DNA from: NORP181 sp047623555 | Lineage (GTDB): Bacteria > Pseudomonadota > Alphaproteobacteria > Rhodobacterales > Rhodobacteraceae | Reading direction: 5' to 3' | Assembly: GCA_047623555.1 (NCBI GenBank) | Contig: JBLHMP010000014.1 | Span: forward strand, 1 to 57,987 | Length of the DNA: 57,987 nt | Shown: positions 42,980-51,916 of the stretch, piece after piece | How the letters are laid out: every line of letters starts with the position of its first letter | Numbering within the stretch: position 1 is the stretch's first letter | The notes under the pieces: generated by a model | The model's database searches: none | Told to the model about the DNA's origin: nothing | The model's input: only the letters and a program-made list of their open reading frames with translations | Translations under genes and position numbers: made by a program

Positions 42980-43010
42980 GTATCGGAACCCGTATTTGGC
43001 GTTCCGATAC
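42980..43010. promoter_or_regulatory. 10-bp inverted repeat upstream of hsp20
   Basis: GTATCGGAAC (42980-42989) and GTTCCGATAC (43001-43010) form a perfect 10-bp stem with an 11-nt loop. It lies 62 bp upstream of the hsp20 start and 38 bp after the protease stop, both on the minus strand. It may be a repressor site, part of a thermosensing 5' leader, or the protease terminator (no T-run). It does not match the CIRCE element. Confidence 0.55.
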
Positions 43011-43048
43011 ATTTGAAATGGGATGTTTCTGGCGGATTTCAAGTCGCC

Positions 43049-43858
43049 TTAGGGCCGGATGAATTTGGCACCCGTGTCATGACGCGCTTGGCCTGCCAGT
43101 ATCCGGTTCACCCGAGGCGATGTGGATTGGTAAAACCCCTTGCCTGCGGCCAACTCTGCACGCAATATTTCCAGCGGTTCTTTAAGTTCAGTTCCCAAAG
43201 AAACCTGATCGCCGCGCACTTCGGCCTTGGCAGATACCACCGACACGATGCGCGGCTCACCATAGCTAAAGGTGAACACCGGAGCGCCGGACGATCCGAA
43301 ATCGACATTGCAGGACATCACCAAAACACCTTCCTGGCGGCCCAAGACCGAACAAACCTCTTGCAAAGACGGTGCTTCAGACCGGTTTTGCGCATAGGAC
43401 ACAACGCCAACGCGTTCGCCTTTGGCAGGGCGCGCAGCGGTTTCAAACGGGATAACGGTGGTGTTGCGGATCGGGCTTTGCAGCTCCAACAGGGCGACAT
43501 CATTGCGCACTCGTGCCGAGGACACTTTTCCAGTGAAAACATAGTCAGGATGCACAACAGCGCGGCGCACAAACCGATAGGCCGACGCGCGCCCATTGCG
43601 CCACCCGGCCAGAAACTCAATCGTTTCGTGGTTAATGCGTTGCTTGGTTTGTGGATTATACAGGCAATGTGCCGCCGTCAAAACCAGATCTGGCGCGATC
43701 AGCGATCCGGTACAAAAGCCGGTGCCATTGATATCAAGTCGGCCAACGGCCTCCCATGCGCGACCGGCATCGGAGGTATCAAGGCTTTTCAATCTGCCAT
43801 CTTCGGCCATTGCAGCCAACGGCAGAAACATCGCCAAAATTAGAATTAGTCGCCGCAC
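43049..43858 (-). CDS. Secreted trypsin-like serine protease
   Basis: A 269-residue S1-family protease with a signal peptide (MRRLILILAMFLPLAAMA). The catalytic triad is visible: His in LVLTAAHCLYN, Asp in VRNDVALLELQSP, and Ser in CNVDFGSSGAPVFTF. Two cysteine pairs suit the oxidising periplasm. It shares the V8/glutamyl-endopeptidase-like GSSGAPVF form. The target is unknown. It lies upstream of hsp20 on the same strand. Confidence 0.88.
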   Translation of the reverse strand: MRRLILILAMFLPLAAMAEDGRLKSLDTSDAGRAWEAVGRLDINGTGFCTGSLIAPDLVLTAAHCLYNPQTKQRINHETIEFLAGWRNGRASAYRFVRRAVVHPDYVFTGKVSSARVRNDVALLELQSPIRNTTVIPFETAARPAKGERVGVVSYAQNRSEAPSLQEVCSVLGRQEGVLVMSCNVDFGSSGAPVFTFSYGEPRIVSVVSAKAEVRGDQVSLGTELKEPLEILRAELAAGKGFYQSTSPRVNRILAGQARHDTGAKFIRP

Positions 43859-44040
43859 TTGGCCCCTCCAACATCGCTTTGTACCATGAGATATTGGCCG
43901 GATGTGTCTAAATTGCGGCCAATTTTAGCTTTGAGAGTGGTGAGCGGCTTTTCACCAATTCACATCGCCTGTCTGGTTTACCGATTTGATCCGATCAGGA
44001 TTTGGGTTCCAACATCCGCGTAACTTGATCAATCGCTTGT
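43859..44040. other. Intergenic gap leading into the pseudogene region
   Basis: No gene was recognised here. The protease promoter should lie at its left end. A short conserved frame appears only after about 44041. Confidence 0.5.
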
Positions 44041-44300
44041 CAAAAATCGTCCGGATACCGCCCAACAAAGGCGCCATTAGCCAGATGAGATTTCGGCCAG
44101 ATCATGCCGCCAGTGATCGGCGCAGTGACATTCCTGATGGCCAACATTACCGACGTTCCGTATCTGCAGATCATTCTGGCAGCGCTGGTTACGGTGCTAA
44201 TGTATTATGGATTACTGTCAGCCATCGTTTATGTCGAGCCCAGAAAAAATGGTATCGAATCTCCGCCAACCACCGAGTTGAAAATGTCGGCCAAGGATTT
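44041..44300 (+). pseudogene. Fragment of a fused TRAP transporter permease
   Basis: The frame around 44090-44260 reads GQIMPPVIGAVTFLMANITD, VPYLQIILAALVTVLMYYGL and VYVEPRKNG. This is the segment of the last membrane helices in DctQM-fused (4TM/12TM) TRAP permeases. No start, ribosome binding site or remaining 500 residues exist, so it is a remnant. A further unrecognised fragment follows at 44364-44471 (NPWYKDMTLEYTVQDGAYRG). Confidence 0.75.
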
Positions 44301-44454
44301 TGTCCTGCCTTTATCAGGTGCCTGTTGCTGTTCCCCGCCCCCTTTTTCACCAAGGTCAGGCTGATGAAAACCAATCCATGGTATAAGGACATGACGCTGG
44401 AATACACGGTGCAGGATGGGGCATATCGCGGCATCCAAGATGCGTTGCGCTATT

Positions 44455-45897
44455 GCGAAAAATCGGTTTGAGTTGCGCTTTGACTACCTTGGCTGCGCTG
44501 GTCACGCCCATTTTCACACCCCCAATATGGACCGCCTGGCAGCAATGGCCATGCGACTTACCAACTCCTACGTGCAATCCCCGGCCTGCGGTGCCAGCCG
44601 GATGAGCACCTATATCGGGCGCTATGCTTCCAGTCACGGAGCAGCCTGGAACAGGCTATCCGTTAAAGGTCGGAGAGCAGACATTGGACGATCATCTGCG
44701 CAAGCTGGATGTCTCCAGTTGACTGATCGGCAAACCCGTATGGTGGTTGATGGCAAAGGCATGGACCACCTTGGTATTTCCACCGACAGCATCATCAGCG
44801 CCCGTGTTTCGGAATGTGGCTTTAACGTTTATATACGCGATGACGGGCTATGGACCGAAGGGCCAGATGGGTTTTATGACACCAAACGATCACCCTATAA
44901 TAAATACCTGAAATCCAAAGCTTATGGCCACGACAACCCCTTGGCAGACCACGCAGGCAATCGCGTTCTTAGAGAGCCGCGATCCAACCGAACGCTTCCT
45001 GTGTCAGCTGTCCTATATCAAACCACATTGGCCCTATATCGTGCCCGCGCCCTATAATGACATGTACGGTCAGGACAGCCTCCAACCGGCGATCCGCGCC
45101 GATGAAGAACGCATAAATCCGCACCCTGTTTACGCCCAGTTCATGGCCAACAAGATCGGTCAGGCCTTTCAACGTGACGACGTCCGCGAGACGGTTATTC
45201 CCGCCTATATGGGCCTGATAAAACGATGCGATGATCAGATCGGGCGGCTGCTGGATTGCCTCGAAAACAAGGACAGGATGCAGGACACGACGATTATCTG
45301 GGCGATCACTGGCTTGGTGAAAAAGACCTGTTCCACGCACCGTCCGTCAAAATACCGTTGATCATCTATGACCCGTCAAACGCGGCTGATGCGACCCCAG
45401 GCACCACCTGTGACGCGCGTGTTGAATCCATCGACATCACCGCCACCTGCATTGCGGCACAAGGGGCCGACGTCCCGCACCACATCGTCGAAGGCCGGTC
45501 ACTATTACCGTTCGAGCATGGGAAAACGCCCGATGATTGGCGCAGCTTTGCCATTTCGGAATACGACTATTCTGCCACCTCAATGGCCAAAAACCTGAAC
45601 TTCGCACCGACGGATGCACGCATATTTATGGTCGCCACGCTGAAATGGAAACTTTCGCCTGATGTTGTTTGACCTAAAAACGACCCAGACGAACTCGTCG
45701 ATCTGGCAAAATCCGACACGCATGCCGACACGATTGAAACGCTCTGTGACATGCTGTTCATTTGGTCCCACCGCTCCTCGCAGCGCACCGCAATATCAGA
45801 CACCGAAATCCTGCGCCGCCGTAACGAAACTGGTTCTGAAAACCGCGGCATTCTGATTGGCGTATTATCCGAGAACGACACAGCCTCGGAAAACTAA
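44455..45897 (+). pseudogene. Sulfatase / phosphonate monoester hydrolase-family gene, heavily frameshifted
   Basis: Several frames join into one alkaline-phosphatase-superfamily enzyme. The first gives LRFDYLGCAGHAHFHTPNMD and SPACGASRMSTYIGRYASSH, with the formylglycine-type Cys-x-x-Ser-Arg. The next give ECGFNVYIRDDGLWTEGPDG and LSYIKPHWPYIVPAPYNDMY. AYMGLIKRCDDQIGRLLD and DHWLGEKDLFHAPSVKIPLI follow, then FAISEYDYSATSM. After a TGA at 45670 comes NDPDELVDLAKSDTHADTIE ... RGILIGVLSEND. At least four frameshifts or stops and some loss of sequence separate them. The working enzyme would hydrolyse sulfate or phosphonate esters. Confidence 0.9.
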
Positions 45898-45949
45898 ACC
45901 CGCTACATCGGAAAAGCTGAACCCAAAGACCCCTGATTCCAATTTCCCT

Positions 45950-45973
45950 AAATATCCCCGCCGGAGGCAAAAA
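45950..45973 (-). repeat. 24-bp intergenic repeat, copy 2 (inverted)
   Basis: This is the perfect reverse complement of 23387-23410. It lies between the ends of the convergent sulfatase and dctM pseudogenes, a terminator-like position. Confidence 0.85.
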
Positions 45974-45986
45974 CCTCTTTGATGCC

Positions 45987-47226
45987 CTACATCAAATTCG
46001 GCAGAAACAGCACAATCGAAGGCGCTGCAATCACTAGGGCGACGATAAACAGGTCGGCAATCAGAAACGGGATCACCCCTTTGAATAGCTGTATCACGGT
46101 TGCGTATTCCGTACCACGTTTCAGATCACAAACACATTCATCCCCACCAGCGGCGTGATCATCCCGAATTCAAGCAGCTTGGCCACCAGAACCCCGAACC
46201 AGACCAGTGAAATACCTTCGGCGCGGAATATCGAGCAGTACCGGAAAAGTGATCAACAGAGTGCCAAAGGGCACCATGAACATCCCAAGGATTAGATAGA
46301 TCACCACGACGATGGACATCAGCTCGCCATAGGAAAGATCCGCACTGTTCACCGCCGAAGATATTAACCCGCCCAGCCCGGTGATGCCAATAAAGCGTGT
46401 AAACATTGCCGCCCCGCCACCGATCAGAAACAACGACGACAAGTTCATCAACCTTTCCATCAGCGACGTGCGAAAGATCGTAAATATCAAGCGCCCAGTA
46501 GCCCAGGATATCAGGATCTCGCCCAGCGCGCCGACGGCTCCGGCCACGGTTACGGTTACGGTGAAAATTCGGCTGAACAATTCGCCAAAACCGATCACTA
46601 TCAACGCTAGTACCGGCCAGATCGCCCGCAAGTTTTGCGCGCACTTAACCCTTCGGCGTCCAATGATTTTGGCGGCGCGATATCCAGGCAAAGCCAGCAG
46701 GTTAACAGCACCACAATACTGTAAGATACCGCCGTCATCAGGCTGATGGTAATGCCACCAACGAAAACTTTGGTGACCCACGTTTCCGCGAATCCATCGT
46801 AAACGATCATCAGAATCGACGGCGAGATCAACGCGCCGATGGTGCCGCCAGCGGCGATTGCTCCGCTGGCAAAGCTCGGCGAATAGCCGGATTTCACCAT
46901 TTCTGGAATCGCAATACGCCCCATTGCGGTGGCGGTGTCGAGCGATGATCCGCAGACTGCGGCAAAACCGCAGCAGGCAAAGATCGACGAGATCGCCAAG
47001 GCTCCGGGGATTTTGCCCAACACAACTTTGGCGGCGTCAAACAACCCGGCGTGACAGGCAGTAAATCCCAGAAGCAGGAACATCGGCACCGCCGACAGCG
47101 CCCAGAGCAAACGTCGGGGTCCACCCCTGCAGCCAGGCCATACCGCCAAACGGCACAGAGATCTGCGCCAAGGCCTCCGGCACGCGCATCAACAGCATCA
47201 AAATGGCGACCGGTTTCAACGCTCAT
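45987..47226 (-). pseudogene. dctM: TRAP transporter large permease, decayed
   Basis: From ATG 47226 (AAGGAA upstream) the right frame is lost within a few codons. It resumes as LMLLMRVPEALAQISVPFGG and shifts to VPMFLLLGFTACHAGLFDAA and GSSLDTATAMGRIAIPEMVK. It shifts again to LSSLFLIGGGAAMFTRFIGI and FMVPFGTLLITFPVL, and ends LLEFGMITPLVGMNVFVI, stop, KGVIPFLIADLFIVALVIAA, PSIVLFLPNLM. This is a full-length DctM skeleton with at least four frameshifts or stops and no large deletion. It pairs with dctQ and dctP remnants upstream. Confidence 0.92.
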
Positions 47227-47238
47227 GCGGACTATTCC

Positions 47239-47500
47239 TTAGACTTGGTCTATTTGTGACACGAACCGCAGCAACGTCACCAGTCCGGCCAGAAAAACCC
47301 AACGAGCGGCAGGAAATAGGCGGGCCATGTGGGCAGGCGCACATTCAGTACCATGGCAAATCTGCCGGTGTAGAAATTCTTTAACGCGCTGTTCCTCGTC
47401 ACCCAGGCCCGTGTCAGATAGACGGCCGTGGAAAACAGGCTGACAAAGATGTCCAAGGCCCGATCAACACTACATCCATGATCCGCGTCAACACACGCAT
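47239..47500 (-). pseudogene. dctQ: TRAP transporter small permease remnant
   Basis: The piece reads MRVLTRIMDVVLIGPW, shifts frame to DIFVSLFSTAVYLTRAWVTR and FYTGRFAMVLNVRLPTWPAY, and after another shift ends FLAGLVTLLRFVSQIDQV. These match the C-terminal half of DctQ. The N-terminal helices are missing. The stop lies 12 bp before the dctM start, the original operon spacing. Confidence 0.8.
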
Positions 47501-47587
47501 TGCCTGTCTTCTATGTTCTGAAAAACGGGTGATCCGGCGACTTTCACCGCCGGACCACAGGTTGCATCACGGGTTGGATTACATGCC

Positions 47588-48466
47588 CTAATTGGCGAAA
47601 TCGACTTTGCCCCAGACCTCGTCCTGCATACGTGCAACAATGCCGCCCCACTTTTTGACCAGCGCCAAGAATCGCGCGTCCTGCGCAGATGCCTCGGCAA
47701 TGCCAAAGCTTTCCTGACTAAGCTTGCCGGCGGTTTCAATGTCACCGGCGACGAATTCCTTGATCGCAGAAACCAGCGACGGGTCGGCCTTGGCTGGCAT
47801 TTCGGATCCCCGGCGGTTGGTGAAATCCGCATTGGCACGGTTGGCCGCACGGGGCATTGCGGCGCGATTTTCGACGCTTAGGCTATTCCCGGTCGCGGTG
47901 GCGACCGTGAAATCAGACGTGGCGTGATAGGTACCAAGCGGCACGTAGGTCACATATTTCACACCCTCGACCAGACGGAACGAAATCAGGTCGTCGGCTG
48001 TTCTAACCGGATTGGTGGTCAAAAGTGCATACACATCAGATGAACTTTACCCGAGATAGATCTTCCCAAAGGCGCGTATTTCTTTCTGGCATGCCGCGCA
48101 CGTAACCATAAATTTGGTCAACGCACTGGCCATCGCCTGTGGTTTTTTGCCTTGCAACGCCAACTCGCCCACCATCGACATATTGGGCGAATCAGCCGGG
48201 AAAAACAGCGGCAGGATGTTACCCATTTCAGTGATATTGGACTGCAGCGCCTCTTTCATTTGCATCAGGTTCACCACGTCTGGTCCCAACATGACACTGG
48301 TCAGCCGGCCTTCGGATTCCTCGGGAAAATATTTCATAAAGCTGCTGTACAGCACGCCATTCGCCGGATGCGCGGGCGGGGCTGCGCGCAATTCACGCGC
48401 GCCAACGGCTGTTACCGTAAGAGCGGCCACGATGGCCAGCCCGGTTAGTTGAAATAATTTTGTCAT
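47588..48466 (-). pseudogene. dctP: TRAP transporter substrate-binding protein, broken
   Basis: From ATG 48466 (GAGGAAACGGC upstream) a frame gives a signal peptide and LYSSFMKYFPEESEGRLTSV, IGPDV-like VMLGPDVVNLMQMKEALQSN and MGNILPLFFPADSPNMSMVG, then ends at 48047. A second frame (48034-47588) carries NPVRTADDL and VKYVTYVPLGTYHATSDFTV, ending VWGKVDFAN, the C-terminal region of the same family. The middle third is deleted. Only an intact version would bind an organic acid. Confidence 0.88.
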
Positions 48467-48499
48467 GCCGTTTCCTCGCAAGATGCAACCAATAATGTG

Positions 48500-49385
48500 C
48501 TAGATTCCCCAAAAACCGGGCGTTTTCTTTCAGGATAAGCGGACGCACCTCATCCCGAACTTCGATGTTTTCAAAGTCTTTCAACCAGAGATCTGGCGTG
48601 AAGGCAGGCCAATCCGACCCAAACAGAATCTTTTTCTTCAGCATGGTGTTGGCGTATTTCACCAGAATTTCCGGGAAATACTTTGGCGCCCAGCCGGACA
48701 TGTCGATGTAAACATTTGGTTTATGTTGCGCGACCGAAAGCGCCTCTTCTTGCCAGGGAAAGATGGGTGCGCCAACACGATGGGCATGTCAGGTAAATCG
48801 ACGGCAACATCACCCAGACACATCGGATTGGAGTATTTCAACCGCATCCGCATGCCGTCCGGCATGCCGGACTCAACCCCGGTTTGCCCCGTGTCAAACA
48901 GCAATATCGCGCCCTTTTCGGCGATCGCTTCGTACAGCGGATAGGCCCAGCGTTGTACAGCGGATAGGCCCAGCGTTCGTTTGGAAAAAACCTGCATGGT
49001 CGGACAAAACTTGAACCCGCGCACTCCAAAATCGCGCACAAGACGGCGGGCTTCGTGGGCAACAGCTTTGCCTTTGGCCGGGTCGATCAAGGCGAAAGGT
49101 ACCAAGCTATCGCTGTTTTCGGCGGCAATCCCGGCGACCTCTTCGTTGGAGTAACGCCGAAACCCGGTTTCGCGTTCTGCATCGACGGGAAAATCACCGC
49201 ACGATTTTACGCTCGCGGTAATATTCGGCGGCTTCCTGAGCTGTCGGCAGGTGGTTGTGGCTCACCGGGTTATTGAAATACGCGGCCATCCCAGCCTGAA
49301 ATTTGTCATAGTCATCGCGCGGGCTACCGCAGGGCCGCCTCGGCGTAAGTATGAAAATCAAAGGCAACGAATTCGTCAAAATTAA
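48500..49385 (-). pseudogene. Amidohydrolase (2-pyrone-4,6-dicarboxylate-hydrolase-like TIM barrel), broken
   Basis: Pieces in different frames form one amidohydrolase: FDEFVAFDFHTYAEAALR (His-x-His normally at the start of the barrel), then DDYDKFQAGMAAYFNN and AAEYYRERKIV. LVPFALIDPAKGKAVAHEAR, FGVRGFKFCPTMQVF, YEAIAEKGAILLFDTGQTGV and DMPIVLAHPSFPGK follow. After a shift near 48690 comes APKYFPEILVKYANTMLKKK, ILFGSDWPAFTPDLWL and EVRPLILKENARFL. A 23-bp tandem duplication (48932-48977) is one of the lesions. Related enzymes act in aromatic acid breakdown. Confidence 0.88.
48932..48977. repeat. 23-bp tandem duplication inside the amidohydrolase pseudogene
   Basis: Bases 48932-48954 are repeated exactly at 48955-48977. 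Being 23 bp, the copy shifts the reading frame by two. It apparently offsets an earlier small deletion near the preceding A/T homopolymer. Confidence 0.95.
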
Positions 49386-49954
49386 TGTGTTCGGCCCTTT
49401 GTGTATGCCAGTATATTTTGCAAAAGGCTAACCAATGACGCGATCCCGTCCTTGGTCAGCGCGTCATTGCTGGCAAACGAATAGCCAAAAAACCGTTCTG
49501 AATGCGATCCAGAAACCTCTGCCCGGTTGGGGTGACGTTCAACAGAACCGACCGGCGATCATTGTCCGGAATGTCGCGGGTGACAAAATTGCGCTCCTCC
49601 AAGCCGCGCTGCAGTGTCGACATATGCGCCTGCTTGATGCACAGTTTTTTGGCGATCATGCCTTGCCGCACACCGGGATGTTGACCGACCAGCCAAAACA
49701 CCAAAAGCTCGTCGGGTTTCAGGTTTCGCAAGAGTCTGGGCCATGGCGCGCCTTCGGATTTTTTGAATTTTACCAGTGCTTTTTTCCAGAAACACGCGCA
49801 GGGGCTCTTCGGTTTCGGGGTCTTGGCGGTGAACGACGACACAAAGAATTCAACAAACAGCCCGTCCTCGGAACTCATGTCGTGGATGCGCGGCAGGGCG
49901 TTGATGATCGCGTAATTGGACAATTCGGCACTTTGAGCGGCCTGTGAGCATCAT
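49382..49954 (-). pseudogene. MarR-family regulator, frameshifted
   Basis: ATG 49954 has a strong GGAGGAG. The homologous frame follows after a shift: SNYAIINALPRIHDMSSEDG and FVEFFVSSFTAK, then in another frame DPETEEPLRVFLEK. The frame returns at LKPDELLVFWLVGQHPGVRQ and IAKKLCIKQAHMSTLQRGLE (the winged helix), then NDRRSVLLNVTPTGQRFLDR. A last shift at a T6 run gives FFGYSFASNDALTKDGIASL. At least three shifts occur, several in homopolymers. It would have controlled the neighbouring catabolic genes. Confidence 0.8.
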
Positions 49955-50059
49955 ATCACTCCTCCGAGCCACGCCGGTTAGTCGACCCGACGCCACCGAC
50001 AAAAATACCACGCTGGCCTTCGGGCGGGGCAAAACGCAGATTCTTCGGCAACGCGAATA

Positions 50060-50477
50060 TGGGCGGACGCCGCCAATTCAAGGCCACCAACAACAACAGC
50101 CCCCAGAAGCGCCGAAACCCAAGGTTGTGATTCAGACCCAGAGGATGATCTGTTCATACCAACAAATGGTGCTGGACTGCTTTGCTTTCATGGCGCCGTT
50201 TAGCTGCGGCACCTTTTACATTGACGCCGGCAAACGACGCCTGCACGGATGGCCGAAACCATCAAAAACCTGCGCTAGATCTCGCCCACCTGGTATTTCA
50301 ACGTGCCTGACGGGCTTGAAATGCGGCTCGAGGCAATGCGCGGCGATCCACAATTGCGCGACTCGTTTTTCCGAAATTTAAAGATGCTGATGTATGCCGT
50401 CGCGGGTCTGGCCGAGCATCTTTGGCAAGAACTCAAATCTTTGTCGATTCAGACGATGCGCGGGTCACGACGATTGC
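50060..50477 (+). pseudogene. Feruloyl-CoA-synthetase-like AMP-binding enzyme fragment
   Basis: One frame reads KPKVVIQTQRMICSYQQMVL, DCFAFM and, after a deletion of about 30 codons, GTFYIDAGK. After a shift and a TAG it continues ISPTWYFNVPDGLEMRLEAM and RGDPQLRDSFFRNLKMLMYA, then LAEHLWQELKSLSIQT. This corresponds to the middle of feruloyl-CoA synthase-type acyl-CoA ligases. The N-terminal third is unrecognisable and the C-terminal half is gone; the fragment ends against the osmC gene. Confidence 0.82.
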
Positions 50478-50987
50478 CTAGTCAACATTCACCCAGCCAT
50501 CCGCGGTCTTGAGTTTATGCGCAATGGTGTTGGACTGGCCCAAGGTCTGTTCAATAAAACAGCCCTTTTTCGCCGCCTGAACCAACGCTGTTTGTTTGTC
50601 CAACGGATCATCGCTGTCGATGAAAATGTCGATCTCAAATGACTTGGGCGCGGTCTCGTATATCCGGCCTTTAGCGGCCCAATCCCATTGTACCCGGGTT
50701 TCGACCTTGAGGTCATTCAGGGTGACATCCATGCGTTTCGCAAACGCCCGGATCTGGGTCATGATACAACCCGTCAGCCCACCCACGAACAGGGCCAACG
50801 GTGGCGGGGCCGTCGCGTCGCCGCCATGAAACGGGCCTTCGTCGGTGGCCATCTCAAAGCGTTCCTGCATCGGTTTGACCATGCGCACGTCAAGTTCGTT
50901 GCGCATTTTCCCCACGGCCGTGCCGGTACAGTTAAACTGAACCACAGCGCGTGGCGGCATGTTGTCTAGGTCAATCGTGTCAGTCAT
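50478..50987 (-). CDS. OsmC-family protein
   Basis: A 169-residue protein from ATG 50987, which has a perfect AAGGAGG. It shows the OsmC/YhfA pattern: FEMATDEGPFHGGDATAPPP, ALFVGGLTGCIMTQIRAFAK with one conserved Cys, and a second Cys in AAKKGCFIEQTL. OsmC proteins reduce organic hydroperoxides or bind thiol adducts. It starts one base after the FAH gene stop, so it is the last gene of the TRAP/cyclase/FAH operon, perhaps protecting against a reactive intermediate. Confidence 0.88.
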   Translation of the reverse strand: MTDTIDLDNMPPRAVVQFNCTGTAVGKMRNELDVRMVKPMQERFEMATDEGPFHGGDATAPPPLALFVGGLTGCIMTQIRAFAKRMDVTLNDLKVETRVQWDWAAKGRIYETAPKSFEIDIFIDSDDPLDKQTALVQAAKKGCFIEQTLGQSNTIAHKLKTADGWVNVD

Positions 50988-50988
50988 C

Positions 50989-51912
50989 TCAGGCCTCCTT
51001 AACAATCTGGTTTGCCAGAACGCCGATACCTTCGATCTCCAGCTCAAAGTGGTCGCCGGGCTGCAATCGTTTGCCGGTTTCCAGACCACACCCCGTACCC
51101 ACGGTACCCGAGCCAATCACCTCGCCCGGATAAAGCGTTTCCGAGGCGGAAATATGCGCCAGAATCGCGCCAAAATCGTGATGCATGTCACCGCTGTTGC
51201 CGCCGCCCCAGCGTATGCCATTAACCTTGGCCTCCATATTCAACGCGGCCGGATGGGGCACCTCATCCGCGGTCAAAATAAACGGGCCGAGGATGTTGCC
51301 AGTGTCAAAATCCTTACCCTTGGCCGGGCCAAGCTGACCGGACATTTCGGCCATCTGCGCATCGCGGGCCGACACATCATTCAGGATCGTATAGCCAAAT
51401 ATGTAATCCGTGGCGGTGTCGGCGGTTATGTCTTTGCCCTTTTTGCCAATCACGATGGCCAATTCCAGTTCGATATCCAAAAACTCGGCATAGCCCGGCC
51501 AGATCACATCGGCCCCATGCCCAATAAACGACAGCCGATTGCCTTTGTAATAGATCGGCTGTTTGTACCAAACCTTCGGGATTTCAAAGGCGCGCCCGGT
51601 CATCTTTTCAGCGGCCGCAAAGCTATTTTTCAGATGTTCCTCGAATACCAGACAGTCGCGATATTGCACCGGCACGATCGGCGGCAGAAAGCTCACGTCA
51701 GCCATCGAAATCTGCGCGTCCTGCGACGCATTCGCCAGCAGGGTCGCAGCCAGATCAAGGCCCTTTTGCCCCTGCTCAATCAGCGACAGCATGTCGGTAA
51801 ATACATCCTGATCCGCCGAATCTGCCGCCCTGCGCAGATCCAGCAATGTGTCGTCGCCCAGCGCCGCCACAACCCGGGCCTTGCCGTTATATAATACCGT
51901 TCCAAGCCGCAT
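50989..51912 (-). CDS. Fumarylacetoacetate hydrolase (FAH) family protein
   Basis: A 307-residue protein from ATG 51912 (GGAG upstream). Metal ligands are in VFEEHLKNSF, then LDIELELAIVIGKKGKDI and FGYTILNDVSARDAQ. Later come GPAKGKDFDTGNILGPFILT and SGTVGTGCGLETGKRLQPGD, all FAH-domain blocks. Family members hydrolyse C-C bonds of acylpyruvates or isomerise/decarboxylate ring-fission products. Together with the cyclase gene upstream it points to breakdown of a cyclic or aromatic-derived acid. Confidence 0.9.
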   Translation of the reverse strand: MRLGTVLYNGKARVVAALGDDTLLDLRRAADSADQDVFTDMLSLIEQGQKGLDLAATLLANASQDAQISMADVSFLPPIVPVQYRDCLVFEEHLKNSFAAAEKMTGRAFEIPKVWYKQPIYYKGNRLSFIGHGADVIWPGYAEFLDIELELAIVIGKKGKDITADTATDYIFGYTILNDVSARDAQMAEMSGQLGPAKGKDFDTGNILGPFILTADEVPHPAALNMEAKVNGIRWGGGNSGDMHHDFGAILAHISASETLYPGEVIGSGTVGTGCGLETGKRLQPGDHFELEIEGIGVLANQIVKEA

Positions 51913-51916
51913 GAGA

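Noticed and set aside
43986..44471. 161-codon plus-strand frame before the sulfatase remnant
   Set aside because: Only its last about 35 codons look protein-like; the TRAP permease fragment lies in a different frame of the same DNA.
49944..50381. 145-codon plus-strand frame as an intact gene
   Set aside because: It joins shadow sequence opposite MarR to one frame of a feruloyl-CoA-synthetase fragment; the true family sequence switches frame inside it.
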